A stretch of 64,000 nucleotides of DNA from Clytia hemisphaerica (taxonomy: Eukaryota > Cnidaria > Hydrozoa > Leptothecata > Clytiidae): positions 1 to 64,000 of the forward strand of contig CACVBU010000671.1 of NCBI GenBank assembly GCA_902728285.1, read 5' to 3'. The notes under the pieces were generated by a model. That model had not been told where the DNA came from. It made no database searches and worked only from the letters and a program-made list of their open reading frames with translations. This document shows, in pieces, positions 11,221 through 21,406 of the stretch. Numbering within the stretch: the stretch's first letter is position 1; the number at the start of each line of letters is the position of its first letter. A program made the translations under genes and the position numbers.

Positions 11221-12024
11221 GAAGAGTTTGTAAAAGGTTCAAGTATTGGGGCGTGGTTTAACATCGGTGGAAGTCAAGATCGTGCCAAGGGTGGTGTTGT
11301 TGCGGTAAACAGTGGTGTGTTTGACGAGGATAGTGTTGAGGGTTGGGTCTTGTTCGATTATGTTCTATTTTCCAAGGATAGTATTTCTGATGTTGTTGTC
11401 TCGATTGTTGTATAAAATTAAAGGAAGGATTTGACGTGGAGGTTGAGGTGGTTGGTTGTTCTTTAGGAGATGGTTTCTAGGGATTTGAAGGGCTTTCATT
11501 ATGTTACGGTTGATGATTTGAAGAGGATATCCCCGTGCAATGAGAATTTTCGTGAGATGGTTCGGTTTTGAGAATAGAATCATCACTAATAATGAGATTG
11601 TATCTTAAAGCCTGTGAGTAGACAATGCCTTCTTTGACGTGGTTCGGGTGGTTGGACATGTAGTGGAGTAGTTGGGATCGGTCGGTAGGTTTGCGGTATA
11701 TGGTTGTGTGGAACTTATGGTCTTTGATAAATATGGAGAGGTCAAGAAAGTTTATGTTAGAGGTGGAGCTGTCAAAAGTGAATTTTATTGTATCGTGGAT
11801 AGAGTTCATGAATGTTGTTAATCTTTGGAAATCGTCTGCAGAGCCAGTGAAGAGAAAGAAAATGTCATCTATGAATCGTTTCCATAGTAAGATATGTTGT
11901 TGGAATTCGGTCAGGATCATGTCTTCAATAGTTCCCATGAAAAGATTTGCAATATGAGGAGCAAAACGACCACCCATGGAAGTGACAGAGTTTTTGGATG
12001 TAATGTTGGTTCATGAAAACGAAA

Positions 12025-13260
12025 GTTGCTATTTTGGACCTACCCCGGTGGGGTGGAGGTCCTATAAATTAACCCGTGTTCGTTAGTTCGTTCGTTCGTT
12101 CGTTCGTTCGTTAGTTACCAACTTTTCTCGAGATTGGCTCATTCAATTTTTCTGATTTTGCACAAAGGTGCATTTACTATAAAAACCCTCAAATGTGACG
12201 GAGCCCGATTTTTGAAAAAAAAAAATTTTCCGGCCGGTAGAACCGGAAATGTCCCGAAAAAAAAGCGGTTTTTTTGAGATTTTCTCGAGATTTTATCATT
12301 AGTTTTTTGCGATTTTTTGCACATAGATGCACATTAGTACTGCCGAAAAGGTGTCGAAAACCGTTTGCCGAAAAAAAATTTTTTCCGGTCTGTAGAACCG
12401 GAAATGTGCCGGAAATCATCGTTTTTTCACATTTCTGTCACATTTTTTTCAACTTATTTAATGTTTCTTTAAAGAAAAATGTTCTTTATGATGATGCCCA
12501 AAACTTAGCATCGTTTGATTTCCAAAAAAATCATCCTTGAATCCGGAACTCCTTAAAAATCGCCGGAACAGCCGAAAACCGGCGTAAAAACGGTTTCCTT
12601 CATTTTTTCAAGTTATACTCGACAGATTTTTCATGATTTTTTGCACAATGATGTAAAATGGCAATGCCCAAAATGTGACAGAGCCCAATTTTCGAAAAAA
12701 AAAATTTTCCGGCCGGTAGAACCGGAAATGTCCCGAAAAAAGCGGTTTTTTGAGATTTTCTCGAGATTTTATCATTAGTTTTTAGCGATTTTTTGCACAT
12801 AGATGCACATTAGTACTGCCGAAAAGGTGTCGAAAACCGTTTGCCGAAAAAACTTTTTTTCCGGTCTGTAGAACCGGAAATGTGCCGGAAATCGTCGTTT
12901 TTTCACATTTCCGTCACATTTTTTTCAACTTATTTAATTGTTTCTTTACAGAAAAATGTTCTTTATGATGATGCCCAAAACTTAGCATCGTTTGATTTCC
13001 AAAAAAATCATCCTTTGAATCCGGAACTCCTTAAAAAATCGCCGGAACAGCCGAAAACCGGCGTAAAAACGGTTTTCCTTCATTTTTTTCAACTATATAC
13101 TCGACAGATTTTCATGATTTTTCTTTCACCGTTAAACATCGATGCGTTTCTTAATTGCTTTCTCCGTTCCAATAGATATATAAATCGAAATTTAAAATTA
13201 TACATTACTTCCATTAAATTCTAATTATTCGTTTTATAAATAGGTAGGTCCATTAAAGTA
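12025..13260. mobile_element. TIR element with internal 479-bp tandem duplication, inserted in the Penelope element
   Basis: The outer ends are inverted: ttttGGACCTACC at about 12032-12044 and GGTAGGTCCatta at about 13243-13256. Inside are a (GTTC)n run (12079-12112) and two head-to-tail copies of a unit with a period of about 479 bp (ccggccggtagaaccgg at 12230 and 12709). Each unit itself contains two related blocks, CCGG(C/T)C(G/T)GTAGAACCGGAAATGT. Removing it brings the two halves of the Penelope RT together in the right order, which shows that it is an insertion. No protein is recognised. Confidence 0.75.
12079..12112. repeat. (GTTC)n microsatellite
   Basis: Head-to-tail GTTC/GTTA units just inside the left end of the TIR element that splits the Penelope copy. 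Confidence 0.9.
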
Positions 13261-14185
13261 TTACTTGTTTAGAATGAAATCTAATAGAATGCGGATAGTA
13301 GTGACATTTGGAGAGCCAGCAGGTAGAAGGTGAGGAAAGGATTTGTAGTGATATGTTGTAGCTTGTAGGCCCTCATCATGAAGAATATTTGTGTAGGGCA
13401 GTGACATTAGCTGTAACCATGAGGAGATTGTAAGGTAGGATATCAAAATTGTCGAGGATGGATAGCATATTTTTGGTATTTTTCAAGTAGGAAGGAAAAT
13501 TTTCGACGAGAGGTTGAAGGAAGTAAGCGATGTAACGGGAGAAATTATCAATAGGACTATCAAAGCCAGAGACTATTGGTCGTAAAGGAATATTAGGTTT
13601 GTGAATTTTTGGTAAGCCATGGAAGATTGGGGTTCTAGGTGGGTTGTGTGGTGCAAGATATTTAGCTGTAAAGTTGTCGATATAGTGTTTTGAGTGGAGG
13701 TACGATATGGTGGATGTAGCGTCGTGGGCGATGATGTGGTTGGTAGGGTCCAGATTTATTGTGCGGTAGGTGTTATTGTTGTGGTTGTGATACTTGTTTT
13801 TTCTTGGAGTTTCGGCATATTCAGTTCGAAAATTTCATCGTCCGTGATTGTGAAATCGAATTCTTGTGAAGCGGACATCTGAGGAGATAAAAATTGATTT
13901 AAAGGATTGAGTTGGTTCCTACCAAGTTGGTACAAAGAGGCAGTTTTTGTGTAGTATAGAGTGGCAGAGAGAAATAGAAATTCCAGTGAATTCCTAGAGT
14001 CCTAATCCACAATCCTGTATTCCCCCTCTCTCATGAAACATTTGCTAAGAAGATACATTATATCCAAAATCAACAAAAATTGCATTTTTCCAATGTATCA
14101 TTCTTTTTTGAACAGAGTCCTTGCAAGAATCAAGAGAAAACGCATCAAGAATTGTTCCAACGATTACTTAAAGGATTTAAAAAAC

Positions 14186-14450
14186 TTATTGACAGTTTCT
14201 TTCATGAAAGATTATTTGATTGTAGTGCTTGAAATCATCTCGAATTTCATTTGGGTAACAAAGATCTTTTTCGAGCTCTGTTATGGCTTTCTTGATCATG
14301 TCATGCAATGAGCCCCCATCTAACTTGGAACTATAATAGTTTTCATAGTGGTACTCTTCATGAATGCAAGACATATGCCTCGTTAGCCCCCCTTTTGATT
14401 TGGTTGTCTCGCTGCAATACTTGCAAACAAACCACGTGTAACAGTCTAAA
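14186..14450 (-). pseudogene. C2H2 zinc-finger ORF fragment, copy 2
   Basis: The minus-strand frame reads through one C2H2 finger (CKYCSETTKSKGGLTRHMSC, then I-H) and continues EEYHYENYYSSKLDGGSLHD, MIKKAITELEKDLCYPNEIR, DDFKHYNQIIFHERNCQ to a stop at 14186. Spacing is C-x2-C-x12-H-x4-H. The finger is followed by a short helical, acidic tail. This is the less damaged of the two copies (the other is at 7900-8165). It sits downstream, on the minus strand, of the coiled-coil and transposase-like ORFs at 16.7-18.5 kb and may be another ORF or exon of the same mobile element; that link is inference from proximity and shared copy number. Confidence 0.6.
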
Positions 14451-15749
14451 AAGGCGTGTTTACTATTGAAGTAATAATGTAATTTAATCTAAAGCAGTTT
14501 AAAGATAATTCAAAGTAAAGGAGAGACCGCTGAGCAGAAATCCAGATTGGTATAAGTAAAAATTTTTATGTAAAGTAAAAAACCGTCAATAATGTTACAC
14601 TTTCCAATGAAATATTTTTATTGTAAATGATAAATGAAATGTAATATAAACGTGATTTTTTTTTTATAATAGTAGAGGGCATTTTGTAAAATCGCTCGAC
14701 TGTTTTGTTAGAAGCACTTGTTATACATTTTTGGAAAGCTAAGGGGTAGGGGAATCGAAATTAATATGTTTCCAATTTTTTTTCGGACACTTTGGTGTGA
14801 TTTTCGGACAAATATGACGGTCTCAGGCAAAAATCATAGGGTTAAAAATTAATGAAAATTTTAGCTCGAGAGAACGGAGACCTGTTGTATATTTTTGGAA
14901 AGCTCTCAAAAAAATAAGATTAGAGATATATTGCAAGTATAGGTGATTTCTGTACCTAACTCGAGATATTAACCCTTGAAAACCGTGTTTTTCAGCCAGA
15001 AACAGCTATTTGTCCATTTTTTTGCGTTTTTGAAGCTCAATATCTCGAGTTAGGTACTGAAATCACCTATACTTGCAATATATCTCTAATCTTATTTTTT
15101 TGAGAGCTTTCCAAAATATACAACAGGTCTCCGTTTTCTCGAGCTAAAATTTTCATTAACTTTTAACCCTATGATTTTTGCCTGAAACCGTCATATTTGT
15201 CCGAAAATCACACCAAAGTGTCCGATAAAAAATTGGAAACATATTAATTTCGATTCCCCTACCCCTTAGCTTTCCAAAAATGTATAACAAGTGCTTCTAA
15301 CAAAACAGTCAAGCGATTCCAAAAAATCGAACAAAATTCCCCCCTACTATAATGTAATTAATTGATTATTGGTGATAATATTTGAAATATTTATAATTAT
15401 TTTTAGTTAATGTTGAACTTTAAAAGATAAAAAAAACTTGCGAATCGATCCATTTAGGATAAATTTGATACCCTTTCTGTATAGCAAAATAGCAAAGGGG
15501 GTAACCTATATGCCCTGGAGGACGCCATTTGATTTGGACCCGGTTAATTTTGGTTCTTTGCCTGTTTTTCCTCTTAGTCACCTATCGTGTTAGATAAATC
15601 TTCGTTAAATACAAAATTTCAATTTATGAAATACAACGAATTTATCGAAGACTGCTATTATCCATTACAACGATTAAAGAAACAGATTATTTCGTATAAA
15701 TAGATTCATGCTTTTGCAATTATCAGTTAATTTGATCCATCTTGCACCT
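14188..15749 (-). repeat. Long direct repeat, copy 2 (filled-site version)
   Basis: Homologous to 7906-8760 throughout, apart from the 678-bp foldback at 14671-15348. Orientation is the same, so the two copies are direct repeats about 6.3 kb apart. Confidence 0.8.
14671..15348. mobile_element. Foldback element, 678 bp, with 5-bp ATAAT target duplication
   Basis: Starts AGTAGAGGGCATTTTG and ends AAAATTCCCCCCTACT; the two halves are inverted copies meeting near 15010 (ctcgagatattaaccc ... caatatctcgag). ATAAT flanks both sides (14666-14670 and 15349-15353). The paralogous copy at about 8360 has a single ATAAT and no insert, which fixes the boundaries and proves that this is a mobile insertion. 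No coding capacity. Confidence 0.92.
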
Positions 15750-15959
15750 ATTTTCGGACTCGTGGATGTTAAAAAGGGTACCCTGACCAGCGGCACATCC
15801 CCGTAACCCATTTTGCCCCAGTACCCTTACATAGTACCCAGTACTATTTACACAACATCGATTTAGCAAAGAAAATCTGAAAAAAGGAAAAAAAAGGACA
15901 TTTTTCTTCATTGTGAATGTTGATTAAAAAAGGTATTTGAATAAATTCGAACCTAGGAT

Positions 15960-16110
15960 TTCACTTATACATTTTCTTCTTGTGGCTTCCATGATGAAAG
16001 TCTCCATACAACTGGTCACCAGTCTTCACCCAGCCGCCGAACTCCAAATGTGTATCTGTGTGACTGTGCCCAAACTTCTTCTTTTGGTGTGCATACCGAA
16101 CTCGCACGTG
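15960..16110 (-). pseudogene. Repeated exon 'A', copy 2
   Basis: Minus-strand acceptor TTTGTAG, then a block with RYAHQKKKFGHSHTDTHLEF and GGWVKTGDQLYGDFHHGSHK, longer at its downstream side than copy 1. In this copy the conserved frame begins exactly at the acceptor (HVRVRYAHQ), so it may be closest to the functional form. Function unknown. Confidence 0.5.
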
Positions 16111-16309
16111 CTACAAAATATTTTTACTAAGTTTTAAGTAAAATGTCTTTTTGTAGTACTAGTAGTACTTGTAGTACTCTTACTTTAAATATAGAATGTC
16201 AAAACGAAATTTTTTATCAAAATATCATATCCTTTTTTGCTCTCGGCTTCCAAAAAATGAGGGCTCTTTTGAAATTAACAAAAAAATGTAGACAATGAAT
16301 GAATGATGT

Positions 16310-16540
16310 AAATGCAAATACCTTTTTGCTCATCAACCACTTTTTCGGTCGAGGTTTCAAAGAATCAACAACGGAATCTTTATGGGCTCGGCTACCTACT
16401 TTTGAGCTATCCAAGTCTCGACAACGGTCTAATATGATATTGAACAACTTTAAAACTATACCCAACGATGATGTGCATTTCAAAGAATCAACCACGGGCC
16501 ACCAACCAGCTAAACTCTCTCACGTCCCTATCTTCCTCTG
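16310..16540 (-). pseudogene. Repeated exon 'B', copy 2, with intact donor
   Basis: The minus-strand frame gives DRDVREFSWLVARG and then a stop; the part near the donor reads to GAGCAAAAAG followed by GTATTTGCATTTAC, a good 5' splice site. A sequence of about 75 bp here (ctcggctacctactt ... ttgaacaactt) is duplicated at 16587-16665. The product is not recognised. Confidence 0.4.
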
Positions 16541-16737
16541 ACTTTTAACGCGCGCCTCTTTCTCAGCTTTCTCTTTTTGACTTATAGATTCTTTATGGGC
16601 TCGGCTACCTACTTTGAGCTATCCAAGTCTCGACAACGGTCTAATATGATATTGAACAACTTCAAAACTATGATGCGCAAAACAGGGGGACAACATTCAC
16701 AAGAGACTTGATTGGAAAAATCATTGGACTAAAAAAA

Positions 16738-17230
16738 TTACTTCCCAGTCTTCCTCATTTCACCATCAAGCCTATCACCAGCCAAATTTGAACTATAATA
16801 AGCATTAATTTCATCAACAGTTCGGAATTGTATGTCAGTGCAGTCTTCAGGTGTGTGAGGGCTCGACCCATGCTCTCTGAGATGATTCAGAATAACATCC
16901 AACTTACTGCTAGGAAAAGTAGCAGATGAGCCTTGATGACCAAGGACTGTGTCTAAAAAGTCAAAGTCTCCCCCAAGTAGCACCTTCACTGGATGTCGAA
17001 AATCATCTTCCTGAATCCTCCGTATCTCACTCTTAAAAGGCTCAAAAACAGTGTGTAAGTTTTCGTAACAATCTGACCCTTCATACATACAAAAGACATG
17101 GACATCATAAACAGAAAGCTTGGTTTGGCCACAGATTACCCCAAAATAAAACTTCATCATCCCTCCTCCCTTGTCACCAGTGAAAAGCAGATCAACCCTA
17201 TTTTGAGCATCATATGGTCCAAACCCAAAC
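16738..17230 (-). pseudogene. Transposase-like ORF fragment (GDKGGG ... GGDFDFLDTVLGHQG)
   Basis: The open minus-strand frame extends upstream of the first Met (17160) to about 17230, so this is an internal part of a larger protein. Motifs in order: LLFTGDKGGGMMKFYFGVIC, YEGSDCYENLHTVFEPFKSE, a segment with KVLLGGDFDFLDTVLGHQGS, SATFPSSKLDVILNHLREHG, HTPEDC. The GDKGGG start, the acidic YEGSD and the GDxxFLxxxLGxxG block recall the DDE-type cores of multi-copy transposon-derived proteins in invertebrate genomes; I cannot name the superfamily with confidence. The C-terminal end at 16738 is a stop just after MRKTGK. It sits directly downstream, on the minus strand, of the coiled-coil ORF, and probably belongs to the same element. 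Confidence 0.5.
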
Positions 17231-17299
17231 TCAGTTTATATTCCTTTAAAACACTTTCCAAATACCCAACATGATTTCTTCACCTGAGAACATAAAGAA

Positions 17300-18413
17300 C
17301 AACAAAAAGTTTTGTAAATTGGCTGAGTTGATCTCTTTTGAGGGAATACGTTTGTCATGACATGTGCTTGCGAAATTGCGAAAAGTGGGGATATTACCTT
17401 TCGATTTCCGCAATTCATCAACTTTCGGCTTTAGTTTTTCAATATCTTCTTTCATTTTTTTGTTCTCCTCTCGTAGTCTCTTTATTTCGGATTCGAATTC
17501 TTCTTTTTTCGTTTGTTCCTCAGTCAAGATTTTATGTCCAGGCTTGCTAAGGTAAAGTTTTGGTGGTCATCCTTCCTTCGGCATCCATATGTTATGGTCT
17601 TCGTCTGGTAGCAAGACCGACTGAACCCCTTCATCCGTTAAATAAGCTAAATACATGGCACTTTCGTCCAACATTTTGATCTCCCGCAACGGTATCGCTG
17701 GTCTGTCCCGTTTATTAGATTTGGACTTCTTCCTTTCTTTTAGATGAGTCTTTAAGTAGTCTAGCAAGCTAGACGACTAATTCAGACATATTAAAAATAA
17801 AGCAAAAAAGTAAATTTTAGTCGTCTAGAAACCTTTGTGCACTAACTCCAAACAGAAAAAAAGTGTCAATATCGCTATTAAAATTTTTTCCCGCTCAAAA
17901 ATTTTTTTGAAAATAAAATGTGTGTGGATTTGTGTGTTAAAAGTTTTTTCATTTGAGTTGATTTTATTTTGAGAGTTTGTTGTTGCTTGATAAATTGTTT
18001 TCTCGCTACGCAAGTTTCTGCGTAGCTAGACCCGGTATCTATAAGGCTGGAACACCGGATTCTTCCAGTCGTTTATACAAACTAAATCCCGTATCATTAT
18101 TTGTGTTTATTATTAGTATTACATCCATTATTAACGACTCCAGTCTAGTCTTTAAGGTCACAACGACCAAGTTGAACATAACGATTGTAACGAAAGACAT
18201 GAATGTGAGTTTAGTGTCTGGAAATGGAAAAAAATATCATTAGCAAAGTGCCTAAAATAAACCTAGCCTGGGTACTCTACAAACAAACAAGGTTGAAATT
18301 ATGGAGGCATAAAAACCAAATTGAAGGATTTTTTCATCAAGAGTGGCTGGGGAAAATAAAGGATATTTTGCTTTCTTGACAATTTATAGATAATCTCTGA
18401 ATAGTCAAAGATA
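17300..18413 (-). pseudogene. Coiled-coil ORF of a multi-ORF mobile element, copy 2
   Basis: From the N-terminal side: THLKERKKSKSNKRDRPAIP (basic), MYLAYLTDEGVQSVLLPDED, NIWMPKEG then an in-frame stop (TGA where copy 1 has TGG), YLSKPGHKILTEEQTKKEEF, and a strong heptad-type coiled coil (EIKRLREENKKMKEDIEKLK) followed by STCHDKRIPSKEINSAN. Relative to copy 1 (3880-4797) it contains a 390-bp insertion at 17757-18146, flanked by duplicated AGTCTTTAAG. Together with the short exon at 18413-18503 this gives the beginning of the element's gene. Confidence 0.6.
17757..18146. mobile_element. 390-bp insertion with 10-bp target duplication AGTCTTTAAG
   Basis: AGTCTTTAAG occurs at 17747-17756 and again at 18147-18156, while the homologous copy at about 4527-4536 has it once with no insert. 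The insert starts TAGTCTAGCAAGCTAGACG and ends GACTCCAGTCT; terminal inverted repeats are weak. A 9-10 bp duplication would fit a Mutator-like non-autonomous element, but the superfamily is unproven. Confidence 0.75.
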
Positions 18414-18503
18414 CACCTGAGAACATAAATCGCTCCACGCTTTCTTGACCAACTTTCACTAATGTCTCCGTAGAGACATCAGTGTTCTTTAAATTCGTTG
18501 TCA
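18413..18503 (-). pseudogene. Possible first coding exon (MTTNLKNTDV...FMFS)
   Basis: The minus-strand ATG at 18503-18501 opens MTTNLKNTDVSTETLVKVGQ, then ESVERFMFS, and reaches TTCTCAG followed by GTGTATC, a usable 5' splice site. The same exon-end words (TTTATGTTCTCAGGTG) recur at about 17281, suggesting a second copy of the site. It lies just upstream of the coiled-coil ORF copy 2 and may be its N-terminal exon. No domain recognised. Confidence 0.35.
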
Positions 18504-18539
18504 TTTTGCCCTCAGATGGAAAGATGTTGAAAACCAAGA

Positions 18540-19540
18540 CAATTCTCTAAAATAATTACGAAAAGCTTTCATAGACAACCTAAGAAGAGATTTAACATCG
18601 ACCGCCTGGGCAGGGGACAACTTGGGGGAAAATGGCTAAGGAGAACCGAGCCCAAGAAAAAAAGATTACCATACTTCCTCAAAAACTTGGTAAATCCTGC
18701 AGATCACAATCTCTACCCAAAAAGACATTAGAAGCAAAACCAGACAACGGACAAAGCAACTTAAACAAAAAAGAAACACGGTTGTTTAACTGTTCATCAG
18801 ATATTGACTAGTTAGAGTCCTTGCTCGAAGCCGTAGCAAAAACTGCCGGCTGTCTATTTGATTTGAAAGTCCCGGAAGTGAGGTCTTTAGTATACTTAAC
18901 TCCCTCAAATATCCGGGGCTCCCCTTCACAAACACATGCGATGGTGATGAATCCAAGTCCAGGGTCATGATTTCACGCAGCACAAGTGTTACCATGGTCT
19001 TGGCCCTGCTGCGCTGAGCTTTGTTTTTGTGCAGCGCTTGAGGACTGGAATTTTACATTAGACGCTCGCAAACCACCGATAACCTTGTTCTGGTGAGATT
19101 TTTCACACTTCAAAGTATCAGTTGTCTTGAATGACAATTCAGATATTGACTTTTCTTCCCTTAAATTAAATTAAAATGAATTAAATGCCATCTTAGGCAT
19201 ACAATTTGCAATAAATTGCAAAAATCTAGAATTCCACAAATCTCACAAACATTTGTAATTTACTCATAATCAATTTCATATCAAAGGTTGAATTAAAGAA
19301 TCAGATGATATTTTCTTGGATATTGTAATTTTTGTCTATCGATACCAAAAGCTCAAAAGATTGTAAAGGATCCTAAAATTGAACGGTAAAATGTCGCTTG
19401 ATGTATTATAATAATTTAGACAACACCGATTTAGCAAAAAAAAAAAAACGAAAAAGAAAAAAGAATTGTTTTTCAATGTTCATGTTAATTAAAAACGTAT
19501 CAGGACAAAAAAATTACAAACATTTTATTTACCAAGGATT
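18540..19540. other. Unassigned spacer
   Basis: Contains less AT-rich patches (18580-18700, 18830-19000) that look as though they were once coding, but no frame stays open with recognisable motifs on either strand. Probably the remnant of another mobile element. Confidence 0.35.
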
Positions 19541-19544
19541 TCTT

Positions 19545-19683
19545 GTGGCTTTCATGATGGGAGTACCCATACAAGGGGGCATACAACTGGTCACCAATCT
19601 TCACCCAGCGTCCGAATTCTAAATGATTATCTGTGTGGCTGTGTCCCATCTTCTTCTTTTGGTGTGCATACCGAACGCACATG
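19545..19683 (-). pseudogene. Repeated exon 'A', copy 3
   Basis: Minus strand: acceptor TTTGTAG, then CVRYAHQKKKMGHSHTDNHL and EFGRWVKIGDQLYAPLYGYS, followed by HHESHKK. It has an internal insertion (APL) relative to copies 1 and 2 and a different offset at the acceptor. The exon 'B' end GAGCAAAAAG with donor GTATTTGC lies at about 19985-20000, in the same relative position as in the other copies. Confidence 0.45.
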
Positions 19684-20029
19684 CTACAAAAAAAAAATAC
19701 TTGCTGTCTCAGTCTTACTTCAAACATAGAATATCAAGACGAAATTATTTTACATAAGTTAATTTCTAAAAGATCCACTCCTCTCTAACAAAATATTTTA
19801 GTCTTCTCTCGGTTTCCAAAAAAAAATGAGGGTTCTTTTTGAAATGAACGAAGAAATTTAGAGAATGAATGATATATTATTGTCGAATGAAGTTGATGTG
19901 TTTTATTTCAATACTAATAGTTTCACGCCGTGGAGACGATCATCAGTTGTATCAGTTGAGAATGAATGATATAAATTAATGCAAATACCTTTTTGCTCAT
20001 CCACCACTTTTCCAGTGGAAAAACTTTTC

Positions 20030-21398
20030 ATCATGTGTCGGTGATGGTATCGGTGCGGGATCTTCGATCCATCTCTCGCTTTCCCCTAGTTGGTGGTCAG
20101 TCGTCTGTTAGCCTTTTTCCCATCGTATTTTGTGTGAATGCTTGAGATTATTTATTTTATAGCAATATGTATAAATCGAGGTGATTTAGCTTCCGCTCTT
20201 CTGATGTATGCCTTCGCTTCGAGGTTTACGGCGATTTTTGGTGTAATACCCAAATCTTTGTTTACTATCACATCATGGGTACCAAAATGCTGATTCTCCC
20301 CTTAATGCCATTTCTTTTCCGAAGGCAATTCCGGCGCTTCTGAGCATCATGATGGCTTGGCCCCTCTCCCCGTGAATTGTTGTCAAATTTCTTGATCAAC
20401 CTTAAAATGGGTTGATGATACAAAAATTATATAAAAAGTGATGAACCTCACTGAAACCTTTAGAGTGAAAGAATCTATTGAATCATTTATAAGAAGTTTA
20501 TTTTTTTAGGTAAGGTTTAGACCAAATAGAAATCATATTGCACCTTGAGGTGATGATAAACAAACGAAACAATCAAATATCAACAAACTTTAATTTTGAA
20601 AAAAGGCAAACTCTTTTCAGCGTCATGCCCATTTTTCTGAAATTCAGCATCCTTACTCCTTTATTAATCCGTGAAGGTCGAAAAACAGCAAATTTTCATA
20701 ACAATTATAACCTCCATACATATTGAAAACGAGAACGGGCTCCAGAGAAGTAAACTTCTTAGAGGATCGGTATTGGCCATCAAATTGTCGATGGTTCAAA
20801 GTTTGTTTGTTTTACTTCCTCTTAAAGCAATCCTCTTTTCCACATCGGCGATTTTTTCTCTTCATAGCAATCTGACTGCAACATTTTTCTTAACTTTGTC
20901 GACATATTTCCGAAGAACGGTTCTCGTTTGATTCAAGGCAATATTTTCAACCTTTGAAGTTTTTGAAATTTAGAATTAAAACTCTACATTCAAGAAGCAA
21001 GTTAAAGTTTTTAAAATTTCGCAGGAAATTCCCCCATTTCCTAAAATATGGTGACGATGATTATAGAGGTAACACCTGTAAAACGTTATCTGTATATACC
21101 GGCAAGGTGATAAAAAGTTTTGCGTTTTGGGATAGCGTCGCACCACCTTTCTACACTAATGGTCTCTTCAGCGGGTGTTTGAAATTCTATAGATTGGGTT
21201 GTTAGTGGGAGTTGTTGACGTTTCGCACGTTTTTGTAAATTTTGAAAACTCAATTAAAAAAGTAAATTACAAAAACTCCTTTTTAGGAGTGTGCAGGTAC
21301 TTGGGATACAAAGTTTATAAGGAAACGTTCTATAATTTGTTTCTTTCATGTCATACACGCTAGATTAGATACCCTATAATTTTTTCCCTTGTGTATAT
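20030..21398. other. Unassigned stretch
   Basis: 20160-20400 has a short minus-strand frame (IMMLRSAGIAFGKEMALRGE, then SAFWYP) that looks like decayed coding sequence, but I cannot assign it. The rest is AT-rich, with small frames that carry no domain. Confidence 0.3.
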
Positions 21399-21406
21399 AG
21401 AATTAG

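Larger units (their letters stand above)
11225..13880 (-). mobile_element. Penelope-like element, degraded and interrupted
   Basis: Minus strand, two pieces. 13810-13262 encodes the N-terminal fingers: FHGLPKIHKPNIPLRPIVSG, a palm segment with NTKNMLSILD, and VTAL followed, after a one-base frame slip near 13391, by YTNILHDEGLQATTYHY. 12018-11225 continues with TSMGGRFAPHIANLFMGTIE and the catalytic RFIDDIFFLF. Then come YRKPTDRSQLLHYMSNHPNH, a frame slip near 11510, NRNIMKALQIPRNHLL and a YRNNTTLGTI block. These motifs (KIHK, GxxFAPxxANLF, Y/FIDDI with a hydrophobic follow-up, a post-RT region of this type) are characteristic of Penelope reverse transcriptases. The C-terminal GIY-YIG endonuclease expected in many PLEs is not found, so the copy is 3'-truncated. 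The two pieces are separated by an inserted TIR element (about 12025-13260). Confidence 0.85.

Noticed and set aside
12139-13224. Overlapping frames on both strands in the 479-bp repeats
   Set aside because: They arise in duplicate because the DNA is tandemly repeated; they contain no motif and overlap each other on opposite strands.
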